From JBEKYH01 sp049511115 (lineage in GTDB: Bacteria > Planctomycetota > Phycisphaerae > Tepidisphaerales > Tepidisphaeraceae): a stretch of 5,047 nt of DNA. Each line of letters opens with the position of its first letter. Position 1 is the first letter of the stretch. The position numbers and the translations under genes are program-made. The stretch covers positions 1-5,047 of the forward strand of contig JBEKYH010000449.1 in NCBI GenBank assembly GCA_049511115.1, read 5' to 3'. Under the pieces are notes generated by a model. It saw nothing but the letters and a program-made list of their open reading frames with translations, was not told the origin of the DNA and ran no database searches. Shown here one piece after another: positions 1 through 4,900 of this stretch.

Positions 1-56
1 CGATTGAGCACATGGTAAATACCCCCGCCCTCGACCGCCCGCGCTGTTCTTGGCAT
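1..56 (-). CDS. REP-associated tyrosine transposase (RAYT), N-terminal fragment at window edge
   Basis: Reading the minus strand from the ATG at 56-54 gives 18 complete codons, MPRTARAVEGGGIYHVLN, before the window ends; the next codon begins CG, consistent with Arg. This is the characteristic opening of RAYT (TnpA-REP, Y1_Tnp/IS200-like) proteins, which begin MPR-x-x-R and continue with a G-x-YHV-x-NR strand. These enzymes are HUH single-strand endonucleases that mobilise REP-type palindromes. The catalytic HUH and Tyr residues lie outside the window and cannot be checked. No strong Shine-Dalgarno sequence precedes the start. The 30-bp repeats at 90-149 lie just upstream, the usual layout for such elements. 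The family call rests on a short but distinctive stretch. Confidence 0.75.
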   Translation of the reverse strand, partial: MPRTARAVEGGGIYHVLN

Positions 57-89
57 TGCCAGAAGCTAGCGGAAACGGCCGGAAAAATC

Positions 90-149
90 AATATTACGAA
101 TGTCCCCTTTTCTTCGTCCAATATTATGAATGTCCCCTTTTCTTCGCCT
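90..149. repeat. Two tandem copies of a 30-bp GGGGACATTC repeat
   Basis: Copies occupy 90-119 and 120-149 and differ at only a few positions (for example ATTACG versus ATTATG). The plus-strand core is GAATGTCCCCTTTTCTTCG. Because the period is 30 bp, the copies keep frame and would encode a repeated decapeptide, RRKGDIHNIG, on the minus strand; this is unlikely to be a real protein. Sequences of the AAGGGGACA type are commonly seen at the borders of RAYT genes, which agrees with the transposase start found at 56. Confidence 0.85.
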
Positions 150-570
150 TATATTCACCTGTGCGGTCCGGACGATAGGAATCTGTCGTCCATTTCTCAA
201 CAAGCTGCGTTTTTTCCTCGTCGAGGCACTTAACAAGGGAAAGGACATTCATCACAAAATACTCATCTGCCTCACCTTCTACCCTGGCGGAAATCAACTC
301 AATATCCTCATCCCCCAGCGAGCGCAATATTTGTGCGGCACGTGCGGAGAGGACGGGGGCACTCGTCGCTATATCGAATGTCACGTCACGTTTCGCCCCA
401 GTCTTTAGAACAGAAATTTGCAACGGAGGCGCTACGTCGACTCGCCTTGCCCAAGTGAAATCCTTCCAGCGATTGTCCCCTCCGTCTGCTCCCCGTCTGT
501 CGCGTTGGATTTCCAGCCGCCACTTATCCGGGGAATCAAGCCGCAAGAATTCGTAAAACGGGGCGTCCAT
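124..570 (-). pseudogene. Imm11/DUF1629-like immunity protein, 3'-truncated by the adjacent repeat
   Basis: This 148-residue protein shows the signature of the Imm11 (DUF1629, PF07791-type) family, predicted immunity proteins of polymorphic toxin loci. Residues 71-93 contain APVLSARAAQILRSLGDED, matching the family's 'P-x-VLS-x-R-x-x-x-x-L' and 'D-x-E-x-I' segment. Residues 102-122 (YFVMNVLSLVKCLDEEK) match the 'YY-x-x-NVL-x-x-x-x-x-LDEEKS' segment. Family members usually continue for roughly another 40-60 residues after the 'RPD-x-x-G-x-Y' stretch seen here at 133-140. Instead, residues from about 142 (AKKRGHS) and the TAA stop come from the 30-bp repeat. The start at 570 is preceded by a GAGG Shine-Dalgarno sequence and lies 9 bp after the Rhs remnant's stop, as in a coupled toxin-immunity pair. 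The protein may still be translated, but it lacks its C-terminus. The exact loss is inferred from recalled family architecture. Confidence 0.65.
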
Positions 571-901
571 CCTCGCACCTCAGTGACTAATAAGTTGGGT
601 CAACGGATCATCGGGATCGGCCAAGGTGTTATCCCCAGCCGAGTATCCGCTGGGGTCCTGGCTCAGGAAGTCGCCGGTTTGGGTGGAGAACCAACGCGCG
701 TTGTCGTAGTACAGGAACGATGTGGTACCGGCGATTTCCATGGCCGGGTCCTGAACCATTCCCTGATATCCGTATAGAGATGCCGTCCCGGTGTCAGGCA
801 CCAGCTTATTGCCGAAGGCGTCGAACACGACGTGATCCACGCTGGTTCCAGCTTCGTTCACCACGTCCTGCACACTACCATTTTGATCGGGCAGGAGCCA
901 G

Positions 902-935
902 GTGACGTTGCCGCTGTTGTGACGTTGCCGCTGTT
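902..935. repeat. 17-bp perfect tandem duplication in the Rhs remnant
   Basis: The sequence GTGACGTTGCCGCTGTT occurs at 902-918 and again immediately at 919-935 without mismatch. Seventeen is not a multiple of three, so one copy shifts the Rhs reading frame. On the minus strand the duplication makes the odd stretch GGQQRQRHNSGNV before the conserved WLLPDQNG core. It looks like a slippage or insertion-repair scar next to the palindromes. Confidence 0.85.
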
Positions 936-947
936 GTCCTCCTGGGG

Positions 948-971
948 CCTCTCCCTGAGTACATGGAGAGG
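948..971. repeat. GC-rich palindrome (CCTCTCC...GGAGAGG)
   Basis: Arms CCTCTCC (948-954) and GGAGAGG (965-971) are perfectly complementary around the 10-nt centre CTGAGTACAT. This resembles the dispersed CTCTCCCTGAGTAC-type palindromes found in many GC-rich bacterial genomes. It lies in the Rhs gene between the two recognisable core pieces, so it is probably an inserted repeat rather than a terminator; there is no T-tract. Confidence 0.55.
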
Positions 972-1007
972 GGGTAAAGGTCAGTGTCGCCACAAAGAGG
1001 AGTTACA

Positions 1008-1033
1008 CCCTTCCTCCTGGGCAAGGGGGGAGG
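1008..1033. repeat. Imperfect GC-rich palindrome in the Rhs remnant
   Basis: On the minus strand CCTCCCCCC and GGAGGAAGG flank the 7-nt loop TTGCCCA, with seven of nine positions paired. The Rhs-like sequence 'LPDPTGNQ' ends just before it (minus-strand order) and becomes unlike the family afterwards. It is therefore read as a second inserted repeat, about 37 bp from the palindrome at 948-971. Confidence 0.4.
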
Positions 1034-1147
1034 TTTGGTTGCCGGTGGGATCGGGGAGGTAGAGCGTCTGGGTGCCGGCCGAGACGTTGAAGTCGGCCAG
1101 AAGATCGGAGCCGTGGTAGGCGTAGAGGTAGTTGGTGGTGGTGGCGG

Positions 1148-1164
1148 AAGTTCCTCGGGAACTT
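1148..1164. other. Perfect 7-bp hairpin just downstream of the propeller gene
   Basis: AAGTTCC (1148-1154) and GGAACTT (1158-1164) form a perfect 7-bp stem with a TCG loop on the plus strand (CGA on the minus). It begins 12 bp beyond the stop codon of the minus-strand propeller gene. No run of T residues follows on the minus strand, so it is a weak candidate for intrinsic termination. It could instead mark the recombination junction with the Rhs fragment or stabilise the mRNA 3' end. Confidence 0.3.
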
Positions 1165-1175
1165 AGCCAACGCGG

Positions 1176-2231
1176 CTACCGCTGGAAATCCCCGTCTTCG
1201 GCTTTGCCCGGTTCGTCGAGCAATTGAAGCGACGTGGCGGGGCCAAGGTCGGCGGGGTCGGTCCAGGATTGCAAGGCCCACACGACTTTCTTATCCGGCG
1301 TCACCTCAATCGCCTGCACGGACTTGGGCCAATCGGCGGGCTTCTTGATGCCGTTGGGGCACCAGTTGGTGATGAGGGTATTCCCATTGGCGAGCCGGTC
1401 GGCTTCCTGGAGGCTGAAGAGTTTGTAGTCGGGGACATCTTTTTGCGTGAGTTCCCAGACGGTCTGGCCGGCGGGGTTGACCTCGCGGACGAAACCTCTG
1501 TTGCTGCTAATTAGGGTATTGCCATTCTTGAGGCGCACGGCGGCCCAGGGATTGGGAACGGCGATGGACCAGATGGCTTTGCCGGTGTTGTCGTATTCGG
1601 CGACCTTGTTGTTATCCATGTGGGCGGCGAGAAATGTGCCGGCGGCGGTCATGCGGACGCGGCGGAACTGGCCGTGGGTTTTGGTGGGGGAGCCGGTGGG
1701 AAGGGTGAACTGGGTTTCGGCTTTTCCGGTGGTCAGATTGAGAACCGTGAGGGTGGCGGGGTTGCCGTTCTGGACGTACATGATCCGGTCGAGGCCGATG
1801 GGCTGGATGACGTGGACCTCAAAATTCTTGGGGGCTTCGTAACTCCAGACGACTTTTTTGTCGGCGGTGATTTTGGCCGCACCGGTCTTGCAGGCGTAGA
1901 CGACGCTGCCATCCGATAGGAGAGTGGCGTCGGAGAATTCCGAATCGTTGCCGTTATCCTTGGAGGGGATGGAATAGGACCAGACCACTTTGCCGTCGCG
2001 GACGATGAACATGGTCTGGACGGGTTTGGGGTAGTTCCATTCGCCGGCGTAGAAGAAGGGGTGTTGAAGGAGGCCGTTGCCGCGGAGAATGTCGGGGGCC
2101 ATTGGTTTGGCCGCCGCCGCGGGTTGGGTTGCGGGAGGGGTCTGGGCGTGCAACAGCGCGTTGTTCGTTCCCAGAATGATTGTAGCCGTCAAAGCCGCTA
2201 TTCTGATTGTCCTGGATTTCCAAGCTCGCAT
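1176..2231 (-). CDS. Secreted PQQ-like beta-propeller protein
   Basis: The 351-residue product is predicted to be exported and to fold as a beta-propeller; no enzymatic role can be assigned. Residues 1-29 form a signal peptide: basic start MRAWKSRTIR, hydrophobic core to about 21, and a likely cleavage after LHA29. A Pro/Ala-rich linker (30-48) follows. Five blade strands with a conserved 'VVW' pattern appear at 80-89 (GKVVWSYSIP), 125-134, 217-226, 255-264 and 314-323. They alternate with 'L-x-NGNTLI' strands (234-243, 280-290). This pattern resembles PQQ-like and arylsulfotransferase-type propellers. No catalytic His of the sulfotransferases is evident, so it may be a binding or structural protein. 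The ATG at 2231 is chosen over one 14 codons upstream because GGAGGT sits at the right spacing and the signal peptide then begins naturally. It is divergent from the glycosyltransferase remnant. Confidence 0.85.
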   Translation of the reverse strand: MRAWKSRTIRIAALTATIILGTNNALLHAQTPPATQPAAAAKPMAPDILRGNGLLQHPFFYAGEWNYPKPVQTMFIVRDGKVVWSYSIPSKDNGNDSEFSDATLLSDGSVVYACKTGAAKITADKKVVWSYEAPKNFEVHVIQPIGLDRIMYVQNGNPATLTVLNLTTGKAETQFTLPTGSPTKTHGQFRRVRMTAAGTFLAAHMDNNKVAEYDNTGKAIWSIAVPNPWAAVRLKNGNTLISSNRGFVREVNPAGQTVWELTQKDVPDYKLFSLQEADRLANGNTLITNWCPNGIKKPADWPKSVQAIEVTPDKKVVWALQSWTDPADLGPATSLQLLDEPGKAEDGDFQR

Positions 2232-2236
2232 GGTTA

Positions 2237-2242
2237 CCTCCG
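2237..2242 (-). promoter_or_regulatory. Strong Shine-Dalgarno site of the propeller gene
   Basis: GGAGGT on the minus strand lies five bases before the ATG at 2231. It decides the start in favour of the 351-residue form rather than the longer form starting at 2273. Confidence 0.75.
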
Positions 2243-2277
2243 CAGAAAACCGTTCGAAGTGAATGAATGCCAAGTGT

Positions 2278-2306
2278 ATTCAATGTGAAGGGGACGAAGG
2301 TGTCAA
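2278..2306 (-). promoter_or_regulatory. Sigma70-type promoter of the propeller gene
   Basis: On the minus strand a perfect -35 hexamer TTGACA (2306-2301) is followed after 17 bp by TTGAAT (2283-2278), a four-of-six match to TATAAT. Transcription would start near 2271 and leave a leader of about 40 nt containing the GGAGGT ribosome-binding site of the propeller gene. Motif and spacing are seen directly; activity is inferred. Confidence 0.5.
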
Positions 2307-2325
2307 ATCTGCATCCCTCGCGAAG

Positions 2326-2397
2326 CCCCCTCCCCGACCCTCCCCCGGAATACCGGGGGCGGGGGATCGAGGGGAATCTATCCCCATTGCGATGGGG
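2326..2397. repeat. Cluster of GC-rich palindromes (REP/MITE-like)
   Basis: The core is a perfect 7-bp inverted repeat, CCCCCGG (2342-2348) and CCGGGGG (2353-2359), around AATA. It is flanked by imperfectly complementary C-rich (2326-2341) and G-rich (2360-2375) arms. Two more small hairpins follow: GGGGA (2371-2375) with TCCCC (2381-2385), and CCCCAT (2382-2387) with ATGGGG (2392-2397). Translated in the plus frame it gives low-complexity PPPRPSPGIPG, unlike any membrane protein. It sits where glycosyltransferase similarity begins, so it is read as an inserted dispersed repeat. Confidence 0.65.
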
Positions 2398-3078
2398 GCG
2401 ATGGTCTGGGGCCTGGCGCTCCTCGGCAAAATCGTTCTAAACGCGCGCATTTACCATTACGGATTTGCCCTGGCGATGCCGTGTACGCTGATGGTTGTCG
2501 CGGCCGCGATTGGCTTTGGAACTCGGCCGGTTCGAGCGGCGATGTTGGGAGCGCTGGCGGTTGCCATCGCGGGCTATCTGGCTTTGGCATCGAGTTTGAT
2601 GGCAAATCAAAAGTACCTTGTGGGCGAGGATGGCGATCAGTTCCGTGCCGATGAGCGTGGGTTGGCCATGAGCCAAATCCTTGAGGAATTGCGGCAGCGG
2701 GCCGGGCCGGGTCAGACGTTGGCGGTGATGCCGGAGGGAGCGATGCTGAATTTTTTGGCAGCGATGCCTGATTCGACGCCCTATTGGTCATTCAATCCTC
2801 CCTATTCGTTCTTCGCCCCCGGCCAGGGTGAGGCCGCCGGCGAGGAAAAAATGCTCGATGCGCTGCACGCCCATCCGCCGGACTGGATTGTGCTGGTGAA
2901 GGAAGATCTCGCGGATTTTGGCACGCCGTTTTTCGGAGTCGATTATGGAAAATCGCTGTACGCGTTCGTGCGGGAAGACTACGTCGCTGACGACGGCCGC
3001 GAACTAGGCGAGCGCCCGTTTGGCGATAATCACGACGAAATGCTGCTCCTGCGGCGCAAGCGGTATAATGGGCATTGA
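2392..3078 (+). pseudogene. Membrane glycosyltransferase (GT39-like), C-terminal remnant
   Basis: The segment after 2392 looks like the C-terminal half of a multi-pass, dolichyl-phosphate-mannose-protein mannosyltransferase-type (GT39/GT-C) membrane protein. Its first part has three hydrophobic segments: MVWGLALLGKIVLNAR, FALAMPCTLMVVAAAIGF and AAMLGALAVAIAGYLALASS. The sequence LNARIYHYGFALAMP is typical of these proteins. A soluble C-terminal domain follows with TLAVMPEGAMLNFL, a 'TPYWSFNPP' stretch, 'PPDWIVLV' and 'FFGVDYGKSLYAFVRE'. The N-terminal half, which carries the catalytic Asp residues of GT-C enzymes, is absent. The frame stays open back to an ATG at 2263, but that extension covers the palindrome cluster and the divergent promoter and has no convincing ribosome-binding site. 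It is most likely a 5'-truncated gene; a short translated product from 2392 or 2401 cannot be excluded. Confidence 0.65.
3064..3069 (+). promoter_or_regulatory. Possible -10 element for the Nudix gene
   Basis: A perfect TATAAT occurs inside the last codons of the glycosyltransferase remnant, 30 bp before the Nudix start. The implied start of transcription (about 3076) would leave a short leader with the Shine-Dalgarno site. No recognisable -35 hexamer lies 16-18 bp upstream and there is no extended -10, so the site may be chance. It would make sense if the upstream truncation removed the original operon promoter. Confidence 0.3.
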
Positions 3079-3099
3079 TTCATCAGCCGGGAGAAGCCA

Positions 3100-3642
3100 A
3101 TGCCATATCGCGTCGTGGACAAAAAGACGATCTACGTGGGAAAGAAAGTGCGCCTGGAGCTTCAGCACCTTGAACATGAGGCGGGCGGCGCGAGGCATCT
3201 GCACGAGGTCGTGGTCCATCCCGGCGCGGTGGTGATTTTGCCATTGATGCCGGATGAGACGGTGGTACTGATCCGCAACCGACGACACAGCATCGGGCAG
3301 GTGTTGTTGGAACTGCCGGCGGGAACGCTGGAAAAGGACGAAGACCCGATGAACTGCGCCGGCCGCGAGTTGCAGGAAGAAACCGGTTACCTCGCAGGAC
3401 GCCTGGTGGCCATGCCGACCTTCTTCAGCTCGCCGGGAATCATGACCGAGAGATTGTACCCGTTCATTGCCTACGATCTGGAGAAATCGACGCGCTCGCT
3501 CGATGAAGGTGAGGAGATTGATCTGGAACCTCATCCGCTAAAAGTCGCTATTGCCATGTGCGGCAACGGACAGATTGCCGATGGTAAGACCATCGCAACA
3601 TTGTTGATGTACGAGCGGTTTTTTCGGCAAATGAAAAAATGA
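3100..3642 (+). CDS. Nudix hydrolase, ADP-ribose pyrophosphatase type
   Basis: The 180-residue cytoplasmic protein probably hydrolyses ADP-ribose, or a related nucleoside diphosphate sugar, to AMP and a sugar phosphate. It has a complete Nudix box: G75-x5-E81-x7-R89-E90-L91-x-E93-E94-x-G96-Y97. The metal-binding glutamates are present. The preceding ELPAG (71-75) is typical of the NudF-like ADP-ribose branch. The downstream SSPGIMTE (110-117) matches that branch's 'PG-x-x-x-E' loop. DGKTIATLL (161-169) matches the conserved end. The length is normal for the family. GGGAG at 3089-3093 precedes the ATG at six bases. It follows the glycosyltransferase remnant by 21 bp on the same strand. The exact substrate is inferred from motif style, not shown. 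Confidence 0.9.
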   Translation: MPYRVVDKKTIYVGKKVRLELQHLEHEAGGARHLHEVVVHPGAVVILPLMPDETVVLIRNRRHSIGQVLLELPAGTLEKDEDPMNCAGRELQEETGYLAGRLVAMPTFFSSPGIMTERLYPFIAYDLEKSTRSLDEGEEIDLEPHPLKVAIAMCGNGQIADGKTIATLLMYERFFRQMKK

Positions 3643-3663
3643 GGGCTAAACTCGGAGCAGAGT

Positions 3664-3747
3664 ATGGCGTATGTAGGTTTGGAGAGTGAGTTTTCCAGCA
3701 GGGCGGACATCGCCCACGCAAATCTTGAGGTGTCGCTGAGGGCATGA
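3664..3747 (+). CDS. Possible 27-residue small ORF between Nudix and protease genes
   Basis: An ATG at 3664 preceded by GGAG (3654-3657, six bases away) opens a 27-codon frame, beginning MAYVGLESEFSSRADIAHAN, that ends at TGA 3745-3747. I recognise no family. The frame overlaps two small inverted repeats, so it may be only an accident of a structured intergenic region. It lacks a hydrophobic segment or a distinctive composition. It could act as a leader that couples translation to the protease gene, whose start lies 9 bp after this stop. Confidence 0.2.
   Translation: MAYVGLESEFSSRADIAHANLEVSLRA
3680..3715. repeat. Paired short inverted repeats in the Nudix-protease gap
   Basis: TGGA (3680-3683) pairs with TCCA (3694-3697), and GGGCG (3701-3705) pairs with CGCCC (3711-3715) around GACAT. 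Two adjacent hairpins separated by three bases could be a REP-like element or an mRNA structure between the genes. There is no T-tract, so a classic intrinsic terminator is not supported. Confidence 0.3.
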
Positions 3748-3756
3748 AGGCATGGT

Positions 3757-4866
3757 ATGGGCTGGGAAGATCGGCCTTATTTTCGCGATCGCGGAGCCAG
3801 TTCCAACCGGCTCTCGGCGTTGCTGACCGGCTCGGTTCCGCTGTTCACCGCCTTTGGCATTCGCGTCCGCGCCCATAGCGCACTGATCGTTTTCATCCTG
3901 TTCCAACTCCTGCTGGTCTGGACCAAGGATTACGGTCCGGCCAGCAAGATCACCAGCATGGCCATGCTTTGCGGCGTGCTGCTTCTCCATGAATACGGTC
4001 ACTGCCTCGCCGCCCGGGCAGTGGGGGGATGGGCGGATGAGATTCTGCTGTGGCCACTGGGGGGATTGGCGTTTCCGGATGCGCCGCGGCGGCCGGGGGC
4101 GTGGTTTTGCACAGTCGCGGGCGGTCCGCTGGCGAATGGGCTGATTTGCCTGGGCGCGGGCGGGGCGGTTCTTGCCCTGTCGCGCCATACGGCGCTGCCG
4201 ATGAATCCGCTGGGGAATCTCTTACCGCCGCCGCAAATCCAATGGCGGGAGCCGGCGTTTTACTTCTGGTGGATTTTCGTAACCAGCTATTTGCTTCTGC
4301 TGTTGAACCTGCTGCCGATTTACCCTCTGGATGGCGGAAAAATCGTGCAGAGCATCGCCTGGGTGTTCGTCGGGTTTCATCGCTCCATGGTCTTTTCCTG
4401 CATCGCGGGGATGTTCGGATCGGCCGCGCTGGCGGGCGTGGGGCTGTATCTCTGGAACGACAGCACGATGATTCTGGTGATTCTCGCGGCGTGCCTGTTC
4501 TTCGCGTGCTATCAGGAGCGGATTATCCTGCGTGAAAACGGTCCCACCGAGCCTTGGCAAAGCGACGATGTGGAATTTGCCGGCGCGATCTATCGCGACG
4601 AAAAGCCTGCCAAGCGACGGGCCAACCGGCGGGTGGCGCGGATGGCCCGCAAACGAGCCCGGCTTGTGGCGGCAGAGCGCCAGAGGCTCGACAGCATCCT
4701 CGCGAAGGTTTCCGCGACCGGGCTTCGCAGCCTCAGTTGGCGCGAGCGCCGCGTCCTCCGCCATGAAACCGAACGGAGGCGCAAGCAGGAAGTGGAGCTT
4801 AAGCAGCTTCTGGCAGACTCGCCTGGGGCCGCGGGAAGCGGCGGCAGTGATTCTCGCGCTAAATGA
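3757..4866 (+). CDS. Site-2 protease family (M50) membrane zinc metalloprotease with DUF6576-like tail
   Basis: The 369-residue multi-pass protein is predicted to cut substrates within the membrane. The zinc site HEYGH is at 78-82 inside a hydrophobic helix. The conserved AGGPLANG follows at 121-128, and the second catalytic segment NLLPIYPLDGGK is at 184-195 with Asp192. Hydrophobic segments lie near 41-55, 66-88, 116-142, 168-188, 206-231 and 236-252. After the membrane part comes a strongly basic linker (about 284-312, rich in Arg and Lys). Then ILAKVSATGLRSLSWRERR (314-332) resembles the DUF6576 motif 'IL-x-K-I-x-x-x-G-x-x-SLT-x-x-ER', best known at the C-terminus of rhomboid-like proteins. 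No PDZ domain is seen. The start at 3757 has GAAGG (3746-3750) at six bases. Threonine synthase follows by 34 bp. The protease fold is clear; the substrate is unknown. Confidence 0.88.
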   Translation: MGWEDRPYFRDRGASSNRLSALLTGSVPLFTAFGIRVRAHSALIVFILFQLLLVWTKDYGPASKITSMAMLCGVLLLHEYGHCLAARAVGGWADEILLWPLGGLAFPDAPRRPGAWFCTVAGGPLANGLICLGAGGAVLALSRHTALPMNPLGNLLPPPQIQWREPAFYFWWIFVTSYLLLLLNLLPIYPLDGGKIVQSIAWVFVGFHRSMVFSCIAGMFGSAALAGVGLYLWNDSTMILVILAACLFFACYQERIILRENGPTEPWQSDDVEFAGAIYRDEKPAKRRANRRVARMARKRARLVAAERQRLDSILAKVSATGLRSLSWRERRVLRHETERRRKQEVELKQLLADSPGAAGSGGSDSRAK

Positions 4867-4900
4867 AGTTAGGATACAGCGCAGGAACCAAGGATCACGG

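Larger units (their letters stand above)
1..149 (-). mobile_element. RAYT/IS200-like element, 5' end (partial)
   Basis: The unit consists of the RAYT start (1-56), a short leader (57-89) and two tandem 30-bp repeats (90-149). The repeats contain, on the minus strand, AAAAGGGGACATTC followed by an AT-rich AATATT block. The right boundary is placed at about 149 because immunity-protein coding sequence stops resembling its family there. The other end is beyond the window, so target site and completeness are unknown. That this is one mobile unit is an inference from gene plus repeat plus interruption of a host gene. Confidence 0.6.
580..1160 (-). pseudogene. Rhs repeat-associated core, C-terminal remnant (frameshifted, no toxin domain)
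   Basis: Rhs proteins form large shells that enclose a variable C-terminal toxin. Two pieces in different minus-strand frames are recognisable. The upstream piece (about 1151 down to 1037) reads TTTNYLYAYHGSDLLADFN and then TQTLYLPDPTGNQ, typical of the segment before the core. The downstream piece (about 908 down to 580) reads NVTWLLPDQNGSVQDVV, VVFDAFGN, then a YYDNARW segment and FLSQDPSGYSAGDNTL, the canonical Rhs core. Between them the first frame hits TGA at 983-981, within a stretch holding two palindromes and a 17-bp duplication. After GDNTL the usual 'YRYVGN-x-P-x-x-x-DPSG' end and the toxin are absent; only ADPDDPLTQLISH remains before TGA. The thousands of bases of 5' Rhs sequence are missing, replaced by the propeller gene. 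A standalone start is not credible, so this is called a pseudogene. Confidence 0.8.

Noticed and set aside
90..149. Two 30-bp units resembling a CRISPR array.
   Set aside because: The copies are directly adjacent with no spacers, and a RAYT gene explains them.
66..248. Minus-strand frame encoding a repeated decapeptide (RRKGDIHNIG).
   Set aside because: The repetition is explained by the 30-bp DNA repeat, and the rest is out of frame with the immunity gene.
1003..1281. Minus-strand 92-codon frame overlapping the end of the propeller gene and the Rhs remnant.
   Set aside because: It is out of frame with both recognisable proteins and is Arg/Pro-rich, as expected of a shadow frame.
2378..2791. 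Minus-strand Pro/Ser-rich frame opposite the glycosyltransferase remnant.
   Set aside because: Its low-complexity composition follows from the palindromes and from antisense reading of membrane-protein codons.
3004..3534. Minus-strand open frame of 176 codons opposite the Nudix gene.
   Set aside because: The plus strand encodes a complete Nudix box there; the antisense product has no recognisable domain and no convincing ribosome-binding site was noted.
3619..3639. Perfect TTTTTTC / GAAAAAA inverted repeat at the end of the Nudix gene, considered as a terminator.
   Set aside because: The stem is almost entirely A-T, lies inside the coding sequence, and is not followed by a T-tract, so termination is unlikely.
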